Part shown: piece by piece, positions 55,489 to 64,000 of the stretch
How positions within the stretch are numbered: the stretch's first letter is position 1
How the letters are laid out: each line of letters starts with the position of its first letter
NCBI RefSeq assembly: GCF_003339525.1
Contig: NZ_CP031124.1
Location: 1,488,001 to 1,552,000 of the forward strand
DNA: 64,000 nt
Direction of reading: 5' to 3'
Source of the DNA: Ephemeroptericola cinctiostellae
GTDB taxonomy: Bacteria; Pseudomonadota; Gammaproteobacteria; Burkholderiales; Burkholderiaceae
Made by a program: the position numbers and the translations under genes
The notes under the pieces: model-generated
Told to the model about the DNA's origin: nothing
What the model saw: the letters and a program-made list of their open reading frames with translations, nothing else
The model's database searches: none

Positions 55489-56009
55489 TGGTCATGATGA
55501 AAGAAAAAAACAATCACTTGAAAGATCAAAAAGGATTCAGCTTAATCGAGGTGTTGGTGGCAACATTGATTGCTGCTGTGGCGATTGGGGCGACCATGAT
55601 CATTCATGCCAACAACCTTCGGCAGGTTTCGGATACCTCCGAATTGGCGAGGGCAGAACTGGTTCTTGTTAACATGGTGAGTCGCATGCAAGTAAACAAT
55701 CAGGAGCTGGCCGCAAATACATACAGCGGTACGTGGTTTGCTGCGGCGGTGACTCCACCCTTATGTGTGGGATGTACGCCCGCACAAATTGCCCTTCTGT
55801 ATGATGTCCCCATGTGGCAGTCGCAAGCATTTGAGGCTGGTTTAATAGGTGCACGCTTAAGGATTGCTCCCGTTGGCGCAGCAAACGCGGTGTGGAGTGT
55901 GCAAATGGACTGGCCTGCCCATGCCCCTGCAAACGTGGTACAAAGAGCCCCATGTGTGGTGGTGGCAGCCAATCATTGCGTTTCAATGTTATTGAGGGTT
56001 GGGCCGTGA
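55485..56009 (+). CDS. pilV: Type IV minor pilin PilV-like
   Basis: A 174-residue minor pilin. KG-FSLIEVLVATLIAAVAIG is the prepilin peptidase site and membrane helix. NNLRQVSDTSELARAELVLV and a C-terminal RAPCVVVAANHC with a cysteine pair follow PilV. It overlaps fimT by four bases and its stop shares a base with the pilW ATG, so the operon is tightly coupled. The protein primes the pilus tip with the other minor pilins. Confidence 0.88.
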   Translation: MMVMMKEKNNHLKDQKGFSLIEVLVATLIAAVAIGATMIIHANNLRQVSDTSELARAELVLVNMVSRMQVNNQELAANTYSGTWFAAAVTPPLCVGCTPAQIALLYDVPMWQSQAFEAGLIGARLRIAPVGAANAVWSVQMDWPAHAPANVVQRAPCVVVAANHCVSMLLRVGP

Positions 56010-56764
56010 TGTTTACATCTCAATCGACACGAAAAAAGTTCAAGCAAAGTGGGTTCACTTTGCTTGAACTGCTGATTTCGGTGCTGCTGATGTTGGGTAT
56101 TGTGATTGCCGTCCAACGTTATGTTGCGGGTGTGGTGGTGGATCAAACCGTTGTGCAATTGCGTCAAGATCAATCATCACAGGTTCAAATTTCGTTGAGT
56201 AACTTAAAACGCGATGTTGCGCAAGCAGGCTCTTATCCTTTCGCAACCACAGCAGGGGTAGCTTTGTTTGCCCCTGCCCAGATGAATGTTTTGAAGGTTG
56301 GGGTCAGTATTGCGCCATGCACCGCGGCCAATTGTGTTGGAAGCCAATTGAATGTGGCCTCTGTTGTGCCTGTCGCGCAAGCCAGAGATTGTCATGGTAA
56401 TGCCATTCAATACACTGCAGCGAATGGTTTGCTGAATAATGGATGGGTGTTTGTTTACAATCAATATGCCTTTCAACGCAACGGCACTTTACTTGACTTG
56501 ACTTGTCTTGGCAATGGCGCAGCACCTGCTTTTGGTTGGAGGGATATTTTAAGTGGTGTTGTGGGTGCTCAGTTTAACCAAACCAACATCAATGGTGTTG
56601 CCCGTCTCATTGGTTTGTGCATTGTGACGTCGGATGCCAGCGGTCTGAACGATGGTTCGGCCACATTGACCGATTGTGCGGGCAACGGCCTTCCCGCTGG
56701 TGCTGTTTTTTATAAAACCCGCATTGACATGCCTGTGAACAATTATTCCTTCACGGCAAACTAG
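56009..56764 (+). CDS. pilW: Type IV minor pilin PilW-like
   Basis: A 251-residue minor pilin. [19 protein letters not shown] is the prepilin site. ISLSNLKRDVAQAGSYPF is the common PilW segment, and a later AFGWRDILSGVVGAQF matches. Four or more cysteines in the globular part suggest disulphides. The ATG at 56009 is preceded by GAGGG; the open frame upstream belongs to pilV in another frame. Confidence 0.88.
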   Translation: MFTSQSTRKKFKQSGFTLLELLISVLLMLGIVIAVQRYVAGVVVDQTVVQLRQDQSSQVQISLSNLKRDVAQAGSYPFATTAGVALFAPAQMNVLKVGVSIAPCTAANCVGSQLNVASVVPVAQARDCHGNAIQYTAANGLLNNGWVFVYNQYAFQRNGTLLDLTCLGNGAAPAFGWRDILSGVVGAQFNQTNINGVARLIGLCIVTSDASGLNDGSATLTDCAGNGLPAGAVFYKTRIDMPVNNYSFTAN

Positions 56765-56765
56765 G

Positions 56766-57308
56766 TTGTTTAAATTGTTAACATCATACGTTTTTCCTTT
56801 TAAAAAAAATCAGCGCGGTTTTGCGCTGATTGTGGTGTTGATCACACTGCTGATCTTGGCTGGCGTGGTGGCCAGCATGCTTAGAGGGCAAACCTTAAAG
56901 CTTAGAGAGACGGGTGGTTATTTTGTAATGAATGAGCAGGCTTTGGTATCGCATAATGCCCATCGAGCGTGTTTGCTTATCGTGAAAAATGCATTTAAAT
57001 CGAATGCAGCTGCTGTCTTCAATTGGACTCCAACCGTTTCCGTGCCCAATGGTACTTGTACAGTTGTTGCTGCAGTACCCGTTCCTTTGCTCGGTGGTGC
57101 GCCTGTATTTTGGCAGCAACCCAACTTGATTGTAACGACCACTGCGAACGGCTTGTTAGAAACATCAGAGATTTTGTATCCCGCATGCAATCTGTTCAAT
57201 GTGGGGTGTGTGCAAAGCGCAGCGGTCATTACCTTAAGTAATGGGGCTGTTGTTTCTCCTCTGATTTTGCAGGGTGGTGCTGTGCAAGTTGGATGGCGAG
57301 GGCCTTGA
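56766..57308 (+). CDS. pilX: Type IV minor pilin PilX-like
   Basis: A 180-residue protein. RG-FALIVVLITLLILAGVVA is the PilX-type prepilin site, lacking the Glu at position 5 that recruits other pilins, as usual in PilX. The globular part (RACLLIVKNAF, then TCTVVAAVPVP) is short. The only start near the beginning is TTG (56766), just after the pilW stop, or TTG 56775; neither has a strong ribosome site, so it may depend on translation of pilW. Confidence 0.82.
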   Translation: MFKLLTSYVFPFKKNQRGFALIVVLITLLILAGVVASMLRGQTLKLRETGGYFVMNEQALVSHNAHRACLLIVKNAFKSNAAAVFNWTPTVSVPNGTCTVVAAVPVPLLGGAPVFWQQPNLIVTTTANGLLETSEILYPACNLFNVGCVQSAAVITLSNGAVVSPLILQGGAVQVGWRGP

Positions 57309-57312
57309 TCAA

Positions 57313-57717
57313 ATGAAATCGAAATCATCCAAATCTCAGAATGGATTTACTTTGCTGGAATTGTTGGTGGTGATTGCCATCATCGGCGTGTTGTCGTCTT
57401 TGGCGGTTGGGCGCTACCAAGACTACATCATCAGTTCAAACCGTCATGCGGCACAAACAAGGCTGTTGATGGCGCAACAAGCCATGGAGCGTTATTTTTT
57501 ACGCGCCAATACTTATGTGGGGGCGGCACTGCCCGCATTGGATCCCAATGAGCCTTATGTTCTTGCTTTTGCTGCAGGCTTTCCAACGGCAACGACTTAT
57601 CAAATATCTGCTAGACAAACTGGGCTTCCTGATCTAGATTGTGGGACTTTAAGTATTAACGAAACGGGGCAGAGATTTTCCACAGGAGCTTTACCTTTGG
57701 GTGATTGTTGGCGATGA
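57313..57717 (+). CDS. pilE: Type IV pilin PilE-like
   Basis: A 134-residue pilin-like protein. [20 protein letters not shown] is the prepilin site and helix. [32 protein letters not shown] and a C-terminal disulphide loop ([16 protein letters not shown], then LGDCWR) match the PilE minor pilins at the end of fimT-pilVWX-pilY1-pilE operons. GAGGG lies 10 nt ahead. The usual pilY1 gene between pilX and pilE is absent, and only 4 bp separate the two genes here. Confidence 0.87.
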   Translation: MKSKSSKSQNGFTLLELLVVIAIIGVLSSLAVGRYQDYIISSNRHAAQTRLLMAQQAMERYFLRANTYVGAALPALDPNEPYVLAFAAGFPTATTYQISARQTGLPDLDCGTLSINETGQRFSTGALPLGDCWR

Positions 57718-57741
57718 CCAAATCAAGTTTGATGACCAAGG

Positions 57742-57772
57742 CCCGCAGCTTTTGCTCGCGGGTCTCGTTTTA
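57742..57772 (+). terminator. Possible terminator of the pilin operon
   Basis: A hairpin with arms CCCGCAGC and GCT-C-GCGGG, one bulge, a TTTT loop, followed by TCTCGTTTTA. Weak T-run, so partial termination before aroC is likely. Confidence 0.4.
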
Positions 57773-57841
57773 TGTGAAAAAATGGGCTACAATGTGGGGC
57801 ATATTTGTGCATTGCACATTCAATTATTCTTAAGGTTTATC

Positions 57842-58945
57842 ATGGCAGGCAGCACTTTTGGACAACTTTTTAGTGTCACTAACTTTGGCGAATCTCATGG
57901 GCCCGCGATCGGCTGCGTGATCGATGGTTGCCCTCCAGGTTTGGCATTGTCGGCGGAAGACATTCAGCCTGATTTAGACCGCCGTCGTCCGGGGACATCA
58001 CGCCATGTGACGCAACGACAAGAAGCGGATCAAGTCGAAATTTTATCTGGGGTGTTTGAGGGCAAAACCACAGGCACGCCCATTGCGTTGTTGATTCGCA
58101 ATCAAGACCAGCGCAGCGGTGATTATGGCAATATTGCCGTGCAGTTTCGTCCCGGTCATGCCGATTACACCTATTGGCATAAATACGGCATCCGCGATTA
58201 CCGTGGTGGTGGCCGCTCTTCAGCGCGCCTAACCGCACCAATGGTGGCAGCAGGTGCGGTGGCCAAAAAATGGTTGAAAGAAAAATTTGGTACCGAGGTG
58301 ATGGGCTGCATGACCGCATTGGGTGATGTTCACATTCCATTCCAAGATTGGGATCATGTCGCTCAGAACCCATTTTTTGCACCCAATAATGAGATTGTGC
58401 CTGAATTAGAAGCTTATATGGATGCCTTGCGCCGTTCAGGTGATTCTGTCGGGGCGCGTTTAATGGTGGGGGCAACCAATGTGCCCGTTGGCTTGGGTGC
58501 GCCTTTGTTTGATAAGCTCGATGCAGACATTGCTTACGCCATGATGGGTGTGAATGCGGTCAAAGGCGTTGAAATGGGTGATGGTTTTGATGTGGTCGCG
58601 CAACGTGGTTCGCAGCATGGGGATGAAATGCCACCATCGGGCTTTAAATCGAATCATGCGGGTGGGGTGCTCGGCGGTATTTCGACAGGCCAGCCCATCG
58701 TCGTGCACGTTGCCATTAAGCCCACTTCGTCGATTCGTATTCCACGTGAGAGCATGGACATCCATGGCCATCCCGCCACCGTTGAGACCTTTGGACGGCA
58801 TGACCCATGCGTGGGCATTCGCGCAACACCTATTTTGGAAGCCATGCTGGCTTTGGTTTTGATGGATCACGCGTTATTGCATCGCGCGCAGAATGGCGAT
58901 GTCAGTGTTTCAACCCCAGTATTACATTTACAACACGGAGAGTGA
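57842..58945 (+). CDS. aroC: Chorismate synthase AroC
   Basis: A 367-residue FMN-dependent enzyme for the last step of the shikimate pathway (EPSP to chorismate). [19 protein letters not shown] near residue 14, [20 protein letters not shown] near 104, [13 protein letters not shown] and the late [17 protein letters not shown] are the three signature regions. The ATG at 57842 after AAGG gives the standard N-terminus [10 protein letters not shown]; the frame is open upstream into pilE. It lies 3 bp before the M48 peptidase gene. Confidence 0.97.
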   Translation: MAGSTFGQLFSVTNFGESHGPAIGCVIDGCPPGLALSAEDIQPDLDRRRPGTSRHVTQRQEADQVEILSGVFEGKTTGTPIALLIRNQDQRSGDYGNIAVQFRPGHADYTYWHKYGIRDYRGGGRSSARLTAPMVAAGAVAKKWLKEKFGTEVMGCMTALGDVHIPFQDWDHVAQNPFFAPNNEIVPELEAYMDALRRSGDSVGARLMVGATNVPVGLGAPLFDKLDADIAYAMMGVNAVKGVEMGDGFDVVAQRGSQHGDEMPPSGFKSNHAGGVLGGISTGQPIVVHVAIKPTSSIRIPRESMDIHGHPATVETFGRHDPCVGIRATPILEAMLALVLMDHALLHRAQNGDVSVSTPVLHLQHGE

Positions 58946-58948
58946 GCA

Positions 58949-59776
58949 ATGACTTTTTTGACTTCAAAAACAGCAGCTGCGATTGCAGTGTCTTTGACTT
59001 TAGCGGCGTGCGGTACACAGCAAACAACCACCACGGGCAGTGCTGTTGGTGTTGAGCGCAAGCAAACTTTTTCAATTTCATCTGAAGCGATTAATACACA
59101 GGCGGCACAAAGCTACACTGAAATGGTTGCTCAAGCGCGCACCAAAGGAGCGCTCAATAAAGATGCGGCACTGACCGCTCGCGTGCGTGGCATTGCCAAC
59201 CGTTTGATTGCAAAAGCACCTGTTTTGCGCCCTGATTCAAAATCATGGGCGTGGGAAGTCAATGTGTTTGCAGATAACGAAATCAATGCGTTTTGCTTTC
59301 CAGGCGGTAAAATTGGGGTGTACAGCGGTTTGATTTCACGTTTGAATTTGACCGATGACGAAATCGCTCAAGTAATGGGGCATGAGATTGCCCACGCTTT
59401 GCGTGAGCACACTCGCGAACAGCAATCACGTGAACAAGGCATCGGTCTTGTTTCAGGCGTGATTGGCGCCGTGGGTGAAGCATATGGTCTATCCAATGTG
59501 GGGCAGATTGCATCAATTGGGGCTGATTTGGGTTTCAATTTGCCATTCAGTCGCGCACATGAAACAGAGGCAGATCAGTTGGGCATCGAATTGGCTGCAC
59601 GTGCGGGATACAATCCTGACGCAGCTGTGACGCTGTGGGACAAAATGCAACGCGTAGAAGGCGGAGAAATCCCTCAGATTTTGAGCACGCACCCCAACTC
59701 AGGTAACCGTCAAGCTTCATTGCGTGTACTGGCTGAAAAAGTTCGCCCTTTGTACCTCGCAGCGAAGAAAAAATAA
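58949..59776 (+). CDS. M48 metallopeptidase lipoprotein
   Basis: A 275-residue outer-envelope lipoprotein peptidase, LoiP/YggG-like. The lipobox LAAC places the lipidated cysteine at residue 21. NAFCFPGGKIGVYSGLI, the zinc motif GHEIAHAL (His145, Glu146, His149) and HETEADQLG with the third zinc ligand follow, and the late THPNSGNRQASL is a family feature. It probably trims misfolded envelope proteins. It starts 3 bp after aroC and so shares its transcript, an unusual pairing of biosynthesis with quality control. Confidence 0.92.
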   Translation: MTFLTSKTAAAIAVSLTLAACGTQQTTTTGSAVGVERKQTFSISSEAINTQAAQSYTEMVAQARTKGALNKDAALTARVRGIANRLIAKAPVLRPDSKSWAWEVNVFADNEINAFCFPGGKIGVYSGLISRLNLTDDEIAQVMGHEIAHALREHTREQQSREQGIGLVSGVIGAVGEAYGLSNVGQIASIGADLGFNLPFSRAHETEADQLGIELAARAGYNPDAAVTLWDKMQRVEGGEIPQILSTHPNSGNRQASLRVLAEKVRPLYLAAKKK

Positions 59777-59818
59777 CTTTTAAATTTTAATATCAATCAT
59801 TGGTAAGTTTGGATTTTC

Positions 59819-61234
59819 ATGAAAACCTTATACGACAAATTGTGGGACATGCACGTCATTCGTGCTGAGGATGACGGCACCGCGCTCATTTACATTGACC
59901 GACAACTTTTACACGAAGTCACCAGCCCACAAGCTTTTGAAGGCTTGCGCTTGGCTTCGCGTCCTGTATGGCGTTTGAATGCAAATCTTGCGGTGTGTGA
60001 TCACAATGTGCCCACAACCGATCGTTCACAAGGCAATGCAGGGATTGTGGATCCCATTTCACGAATTCAAGTGGAAACCTTGGACAGCAATTGTGATGCC
60101 TTTGGGATTACAGAGTTCAAAATCAACGACATCCGTCAAGGCATCGTGCACGTGATTGGCCCTGAGCAAGGTGCAACATTGCCCGGCATGACGATTGTGT
60201 GCGGTGATTCGCACACATCGACGCATGGTGCAATGGGTGCATTGGCATTTGGCATTGGCACTTCTGAGGTTGAGCACGTGCTGGCCACACAAGCCATGAT
60301 GATGAAAAAAGCCAAAAACATGTTGGTACAAGTCGATGGTGCCTTGCCTGCGGGCTGCACGGCCAAAGACATCGTGCTGGCTGTGATTGGCGAAATTGGC
60401 ACAGCGGGTGGTACAGGCTATACCATTGAATTTGCAGGCTCTGCGATTCGTGCATTGAGCATGGAAGGGCGCATGACCATTTGCAATATGGCGATTGAAG
60501 CGGGCGCACGTGCGGGTTTGGTTGCGGTTGATGACGTCACGATCAATTACATGAAAAACCGTCCTTTCGGCCCACAAGGTGCAGAATTTGACATGGCGGC
60601 TGAGTTTTGGCGAACCTTGCGCTCGGATGATGGCGCGAAGTTCGATGCCGTGATTAAATTGCAAGCTGAACTCATTAAACCGCAGGTGACATGGGGCACT
60701 TCACCTGAAATGGTGGTCGCCATTGATGCCAATGTGCCGGATCCTGAACTTGAAAAAGACCCCGTGAAACGCGACGCGATGGAGCGTGCATTGATTTACA
60801 TGGGTTTAGAGCCACGCGTGCCGATGACATCGATCAATGTGGACAAAATTTTTATTGGCTCATGCACCAACAGCCGCATCGAAGACATGCGCGCTGCGGC
60901 ATGGGTGGTCAAACGTTTGGGTAAAAAAGTGGCTGGCAATGTCAAATTGGCCTTGGTCGTGCCTGGCTCTGGTTTGGTCAAAGCACAGGCAGAAGCCGAA
61001 GGCTTGGATGTCATTTTTAAAAATGCGGGATTTGAGTGGCGTGAACCGGGTTGCTCCATGTGCTTGGCGATGAATGCCGATCGCCTCGAATCAGGCGAAC
61101 GTTGTGCGTCGACATCAAACCGAAATTTCGAAGGTCGCCAAGGTGCAGGTGGACGCACCCACTTGGTCAGCCCTGCGATGGCTGCTGCGGCAGCGATTGA
61201 AGGGCATTTTGTGGATGTCCGTGCATTGGCGTAA
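59819..61234 (+). CDS. leuC: Isopropylmalate isomerase large subunit LeuC
   Basis: A 471-residue aconitase-family subunit that with LeuD interconverts 2- and 3-isopropylmalate. [12 protein letters not shown] at the start, [20 protein letters not shown] in the middle and the 4Fe-4S ligands in [13 protein letters not shown] and [11 protein letters not shown] are all present. Length normal. It opens the leuC - lipoprotein - leuD - leuB operon. Confidence 0.97.
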   Translation: MKTLYDKLWDMHVIRAEDDGTALIYIDRQLLHEVTSPQAFEGLRLASRPVWRLNANLAVCDHNVPTTDRSQGNAGIVDPISRIQVETLDSNCDAFGITEFKINDIRQGIVHVIGPEQGATLPGMTIVCGDSHTSTHGAMGALAFGIGTSEVEHVLATQAMMMKKAKNMLVQVDGALPAGCTAKDIVLAVIGEIGTAGGTGYTIEFAGSAIRALSMEGRMTICNMAIEAGARAGLVAVDDVTINYMKNRPFGPQGAEFDMAAEFWRTLRSDDGAKFDAVIKLQAELIKPQVTWGTSPEMVVAIDANVPDPELEKDPVKRDAMERALIYMGLEPRVPMTSINVDKIFIGSCTNSRIEDMRAAAWVVKRLGKKVAGNVKLALVVPGSGLVKAQAEAEGLDVIFKNAGFEWREPGCSMCLAMNADRLESGERCASTSNRNFEGRQGAGGRTHLVSPAMAAAAAIEGHFVDVRALA

Positions 61235-61328
61235 GATTAAATTATCAACACCGTACGAAATGTGGCCATGTTTTTTTGGTAGAGTGGTTTCTGCGGTACT
61301 GTTCAAAACTTTTTTGAAGGAAAATGAA

Positions 61329-61508
61329 ATGCGTAAAATGTTAATCTTAAGTGTTTTAGCCTCTTTGGCCTTGACAGGCTGCAACACATTTAAAGGCTTT
61401 ACCAATGGTTTAGGCAAGGATGTTTCGGCTGTGGGCGGTGCGGTCAAAAATGGTGGCGATTATGTTCAAGAGAAAGTGCCAGCACCCGCAACCACATCAG
61501 GCTATTGA
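61329..61508 (+). CDS. Entericidin-like small lipoprotein
   Basis: A 59-residue lipoprotein, well below the size usually picked up. The signal MRKMLILSVLASLALTGC is a clean lipobox (LTGC, Cys18). The mature part NTFKGFTNGLGKDVSAVG is the entericidin A/B pattern. AAGG lies 8 nt before the ATG. The position between leuC and leuD is conserved in Burkholderiales, though its relation to leucine synthesis is unknown. Entericidins act as a bacteriolytic toxin-antidote pair in E. coli; here only one member is present. Confidence 0.88.
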   Translation: MRKMLILSVLASLALTGCNTFKGFTNGLGKDVSAVGGAVKNGGDYVQEKVPAPATTSGY

Positions 61509-61623
61509 GACCTGTTTTGTATTAATCGTTTCACATCTGTTTGTCTTGTTTTGAAACGCATTGCTGCATTGCGCTGCAATGCGTTTCCCATTTATATTAG
61601 TTGACCTATTGGCTGGAAAATCC

Positions 61624-62268
61624 ATGGATAAATTCACCGTACATAAGGGGCTCGTCGCTCCGCTGGATCGCGAAAATGTTGATACCGACGCGATCATCCC
61701 CAAACAGTTTTTAAAGTCCATCGCCCGCACGGGTTTTGGCGATAACCTGTTCGATGAATGGCGCTATCTCGATGTGGGTCAGCCAGGGCAAGACAACACA
61801 AACCGTCCGATCAACCCTGATTTTGTGCTCAATCAAGCGCGCTATCAAGGCGCAAGTGTGTTGATTGCGCGTGATAATTTTGGTTGTGGCTCATCACGTG
61901 AGCATGCACCTTGGGCGTTGCAACAATACGGTTTCCGTGCGGTCATCGCACCATCGTTCGCCGATATTTTCTTTAACAACTGTTATAAAAACGGTTTGTT
62001 GCCCATCGTATTGACCGCAGCACAAGTGGACAAATTGTTTCATTTGACAGCGGGTTTTGTGGGCTTTGAAGTGACCATTGATTTGCCAGAGCAAGTCGTG
62101 CGTGCCGGCGATGATGCCTTCCCCTTTGAGATCAGTGCTTTTCGCAAATACTGTTTGACCAATGGTTTTGACGACATTGGTTTGACTTTGCGTCATGCCG
62201 AAGAAATTAAACAATTTGAAGCCGCGCATTTGACGCGCTTCCCTTGGTTGAACCACCGCGCTTTATAA
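61624..62268 (+). CDS. leuD: Isopropylmalate isomerase small subunit LeuD
   Basis: A 214-residue swivelling-domain partner of Leu[21 protein letters not shown] at the start, [13 protein letters not shown] in the middle and [20 protein letters not shown] follow LeuD. The start at ATG 61624 matches the family; the frame is open 21 codons upstream. Confidence 0.96.
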   Translation: MDKFTVHKGLVAPLDRENVDTDAIIPKQFLKSIARTGFGDNLFDEWRYLDVGQPGQDNTNRPINPDFVLNQARYQGASVLIARDNFGCGSSREHAPWALQQYGFRAVIAPSFADIFFNNCYKNGLLPIVLTAAQVDKLFHLTAGFVGFEVTIDLPEQVVRAGDDAFPFEISAFRKYCLTNGFDDIGLTLRHAEEIKQFEAAHLTRFPWLNHRAL

Positions 62269-62326
62269 TGATTCGTCCAATGTTTTGGACGATAGACTGA
62301 ATTTAAAATAACTTTTGGTACTGACA

Positions 62327-63406
62327 ATGACTCAAAATATTCTTCTCTTGCCAGGTGATGGCATTGGCCCCGAAATCATGGCACAAGCCGTCCGCGTGCT
62401 TGAACGACTCAAATCCGATGGCTTAGACATCGCATGGGACAACGCGTTGATCGGTGGCTGTGCCGTGGATGCGACAGGCGTGCCTTTCCCACAAGAAACC
62501 CAAGACAAAGCGTTGGCCGCAGATGCAGTCTTGCTGGCTGCAGTGGGCGGTCCTCAATATGACGTGTTGCCACGTGAGCAACGCCCAGAACGTGGCTTGT
62601 TGGCCATTCGCAAAGTCATGAATGTGTTTTCTAATTTGCGCCCAGCTTTGGTGTACCCTGAGTTGGTCGAAGCCTCAACATTAAAACCCGAAGTCATTTC
62701 AGGTTTGGACATCATCATCGTTCGAGAGCTGGTGGGTGACATTTATTTTGGCGAACCACGCGGCATCGAAATGCGCGATACAGAGTTTGGCAACGAACGT
62801 GTCGGCTACAACACCATGGTTTACAGCGAATCAGAAATTCGCCGCATCGCCCACAGCGCGTTCAAAACTGCACAAAAACGTGCGAAAAAACTGTGTTCAG
62901 TCGATAAAATGAATGTGCTCGAAGCGACGCAACTCTGGCGTGACGTGGTCATCGAAGTGTCCGCTGAATATCCCGATGTTGAATTAAGTCACATGCTGGT
63001 TGACAATGCCGCCATGCAACTGGTGCGCAATCCGAAGCAATTTGACGTGATGGTCACGGGCAATATGTTCGGTGATATTTTGTCCGATGCCGCATCCATG
63101 CTCACGGGTTCGATCGGCATGTTGCCATCGGCTTCATTGGATGCCAATGGCAAAGGTTTGTACGAACCCATTCACGGCTCTGCACCTGACATCGCAGGTA
63201 AAAATTTAGCCAATCCATTGGCCATGATTTTATCCGTCGCCATGATGCTGCGTCACAGTTTGAATCAAGTCGCCGCCGCCGACCGTGTCGATAGCGCAGT
63301 GAAACAAGTACTTGCGCAAGGCTACCGCACGGGTGACATCATGACCGAAGGCGGCAAAAAGGTTGGTACTGTTGAGATGGGTGATGCGGTGTTGGCAGTT
63401 TTGTGA
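62327..63406 (+). CDS. leuB: 3-Isopropylmalate dehydrogenase LeuB
   Basis: A 359-residue NAD-dependent decarboxylating dehydrogenase making 2-oxoisocaproate precursor. [20 protein letters not shown] at the start, [15 protein letters not shown], the catalytic [17 protein letters not shown] and [20 protein letters not shown] are conserved. The ATG at 62327 is used. It ends the leu operon, 85 bp before an unrelated AT-rich gene. Confidence 0.97.
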   Translation: MTQNILLLPGDGIGPEIMAQAVRVLERLKSDGLDIAWDNALIGGCAVDATGVPFPQETQDKALAADAVLLAAVGGPQYDVLPREQRPERGLLAIRKVMNVFSNLRPALVYPELVEASTLKPEVISGLDIIIVRELVGDIYFGEPRGIEMRDTEFGNERVGYNTMVYSESEIRRIAHSAFKTAQKRAKKLCSVDKMNVLEATQLWRDVVIEVSAEYPDVELSHMLVDNAAMQLVRNPKQFDVMVTGNMFGDILSDAASMLTGSIGMLPSASLDANGKGLYEPIHGSAPDIAGKNLANPLAMILSVAMMLRHSLNQVAAADRVDSAVKQVLAQGYRTGDIMTEGGKKVGTVEMGDAVLAVL

Positions 63407-63491
63407 TCTTGGTTTTTTATGCGATTTATTAACAGTAATAAAAGTAAGCTAGTTACAATTAAGCACTTTTTACATTGTTTTGGAGAATATG

Positions 63492-64000
63492 ATGGCAATT
63501 TATGCAATTTGGAATAATAAAGGCGGAGTTGGTAAAAGTTACTTAACTTTTCAGATCGCAGCGGAATACGCCTTAAAAAACCCAAATAAAAAAGTCTTGG
63601 TTGTTGATTTGTGCCCTCAAGCCAATTCTTCCACAATGTTATTAGGTGGTATGGAAAATGGTGAGAGTGTTCTTGAAACAATTCATTCTAATATTGAAAA
63701 ACGAAAAACAATATCGGGTTACATTGATGAACGGATTGTTAGTCCGTATATCTCTCCAAAAACAGGTGCTAATTATTTGACTCAAGTTCAAAATTACAAT
63801 ACTGAGATACCCTCTAATTTGTACTTGTTAGTTGGCGATGAGCAGTTAGAGAATCAAGCCTCAAAAATTTATGGCGCATCTATCAATGGACCAGATGATG
63901 CATGGCGAATTGTGCATTTGTGGATTAAAGATTTAATCAATGATGTGCAAAATTATTGGGGTGAAGGCAATGCGGTTTTCATTGACTGTAATCCAAGTTT
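63492..64000 (+). CDS. ParA-family ATPase, incomplete at window edge
   Basis: The first 169 residues of a ParA/MinD-type ATPase that runs off the window. The deviant Walker A motif is NNKGGVGKS at residues 8-16, followed by KVLVVDLCPQANSSTMLLGG (Walker A' with DxCPQAN) and a Walker B strand VFIDCNPSF at the edge. The region between (about 65-150) is longer than in plasmid ParA, as in orphan ParA-like proteins of genomic islands. GGAG precedes a double ATG; the second (63492) is better spaced. Composition is more AT-rich than the leu genes, suggesting transfer. No ParB or parS is visible. Confidence 0.85.
   Translation, partial: MAIYAIWNNKGGVGKSYLTFQIAAEYALKNPNKKVLVVDLCPQANSSTMLLGGMENGESVLETIHSNIEKRKTISGYIDERIVSPYISPKTGANYLTQVQNYNTEIPSNLYLLVGDEQLENQASKIYGASINGPDDAWRIVHLWIKDLINDVQNYWGEGNAVFIDCNPS

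Noticed and set aside
59819..61234. Several long frames on both strands inside leuC
   Set aside because: All are shadows of leuC, whose cluster cysteines and active-site motifs are complete.

Overview
The window looks like the chromosome of a betaproteobacterium, probably in the order Burkholderiales. The evidence is the gene content and order: yihY / wrbA / DUF2069, leuC / entericidin-like lipoprotein / leuD / leuB, a fused MFS-PlsC protein, and a type IV minor-pilin block. The DNA is of moderate, rather low GC with several AT-rich gaps. I cannot name the genus from sequence alone. I see no rRNA, tRNA, CRISPR array, transposase or integrase.

Layout. (1) 1-2.7 kb: a HerA-type hexameric ATPase translationally coupled to a PIN-like nuclease, closed by a strong terminator. 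This is an accessory, possibly anti-phage, pair whose upstream part is cut by the window edge. (2) 2.7-15.2 kb: ordinary chromosomal genes. These are a YegP-like protein, a GlcD-type FAD oxidase, a DUF2069 membrane protein, WrbA, YihY, a CBS-pair protein, the MFS-PlsC fusion, a GNAT enzyme, RdgB, arginase, and a divergent AraC regulator / alpha-beta hydrolase pair. (3) 15.4-27.8 kb: a molybdenum region with moaA, mogA, moeA, mobA-moaE-moaD, moaC and modE-modA-modB-modC. It covers every step from GTP to Mo-cofactor and its GMP form plus molybdate uptake. It is interrupted by an HxlR-controlled stress pair, a cysteine-containing RTX protein and a group III truncated haemoglobin gene. No molybdoenzyme lies in the window. 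(4) 28-35 kb: slyD, a YgjP-like peptidase, MerR- and HxlR-controlled redox genes, and gabT-gabD for GABA catabolism.

(5) 35-54.3 kb: after a 1.45-kb AT-rich gap comes the dominant feature, a single 17-kb gene for a trimeric autotransporter adhesin of about 5,670 residues. It has an ESPR signal peptide, an N-terminal beta-roll head with an unusual 16-residue repeat block, and a neck. A stalk of about 4,770 residues follows, made almost only of S/T/A/V/L/G in units of 11, 18 and 22 residues. A second head, a neck and a YadA anchor close it. A TpgA-like OmpA/SmpA protein follows and should tie the anchor to peptidoglycan. The stalk DNA carries eight exact head-to-tail copies of a 54-bp unit and larger in-register duplications, so its length is expected to vary between isolates.

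(6) 54.6-57.7 kb: a minor-pilin operon fimT-pilV-pilW-pilX-pilE-like that lacks pilY1. (7) 57.8-63.4 kb: aroC, an M48 lipoprotein peptidase and the leucine operon. (8) 63.5 kb to the end: an AT-rich, incomplete ParA-type ATPase, probably the first gene of another accessory segment.

The most interesting material is the giant adhesin with its modular repeat arithmetic, the HerA-PIN pair, the cysteine-containing RTX protein, and the near-perfect operator between the HxlR gene and its target operon. All functional calls rest on reading motifs by eye; no database search was run.
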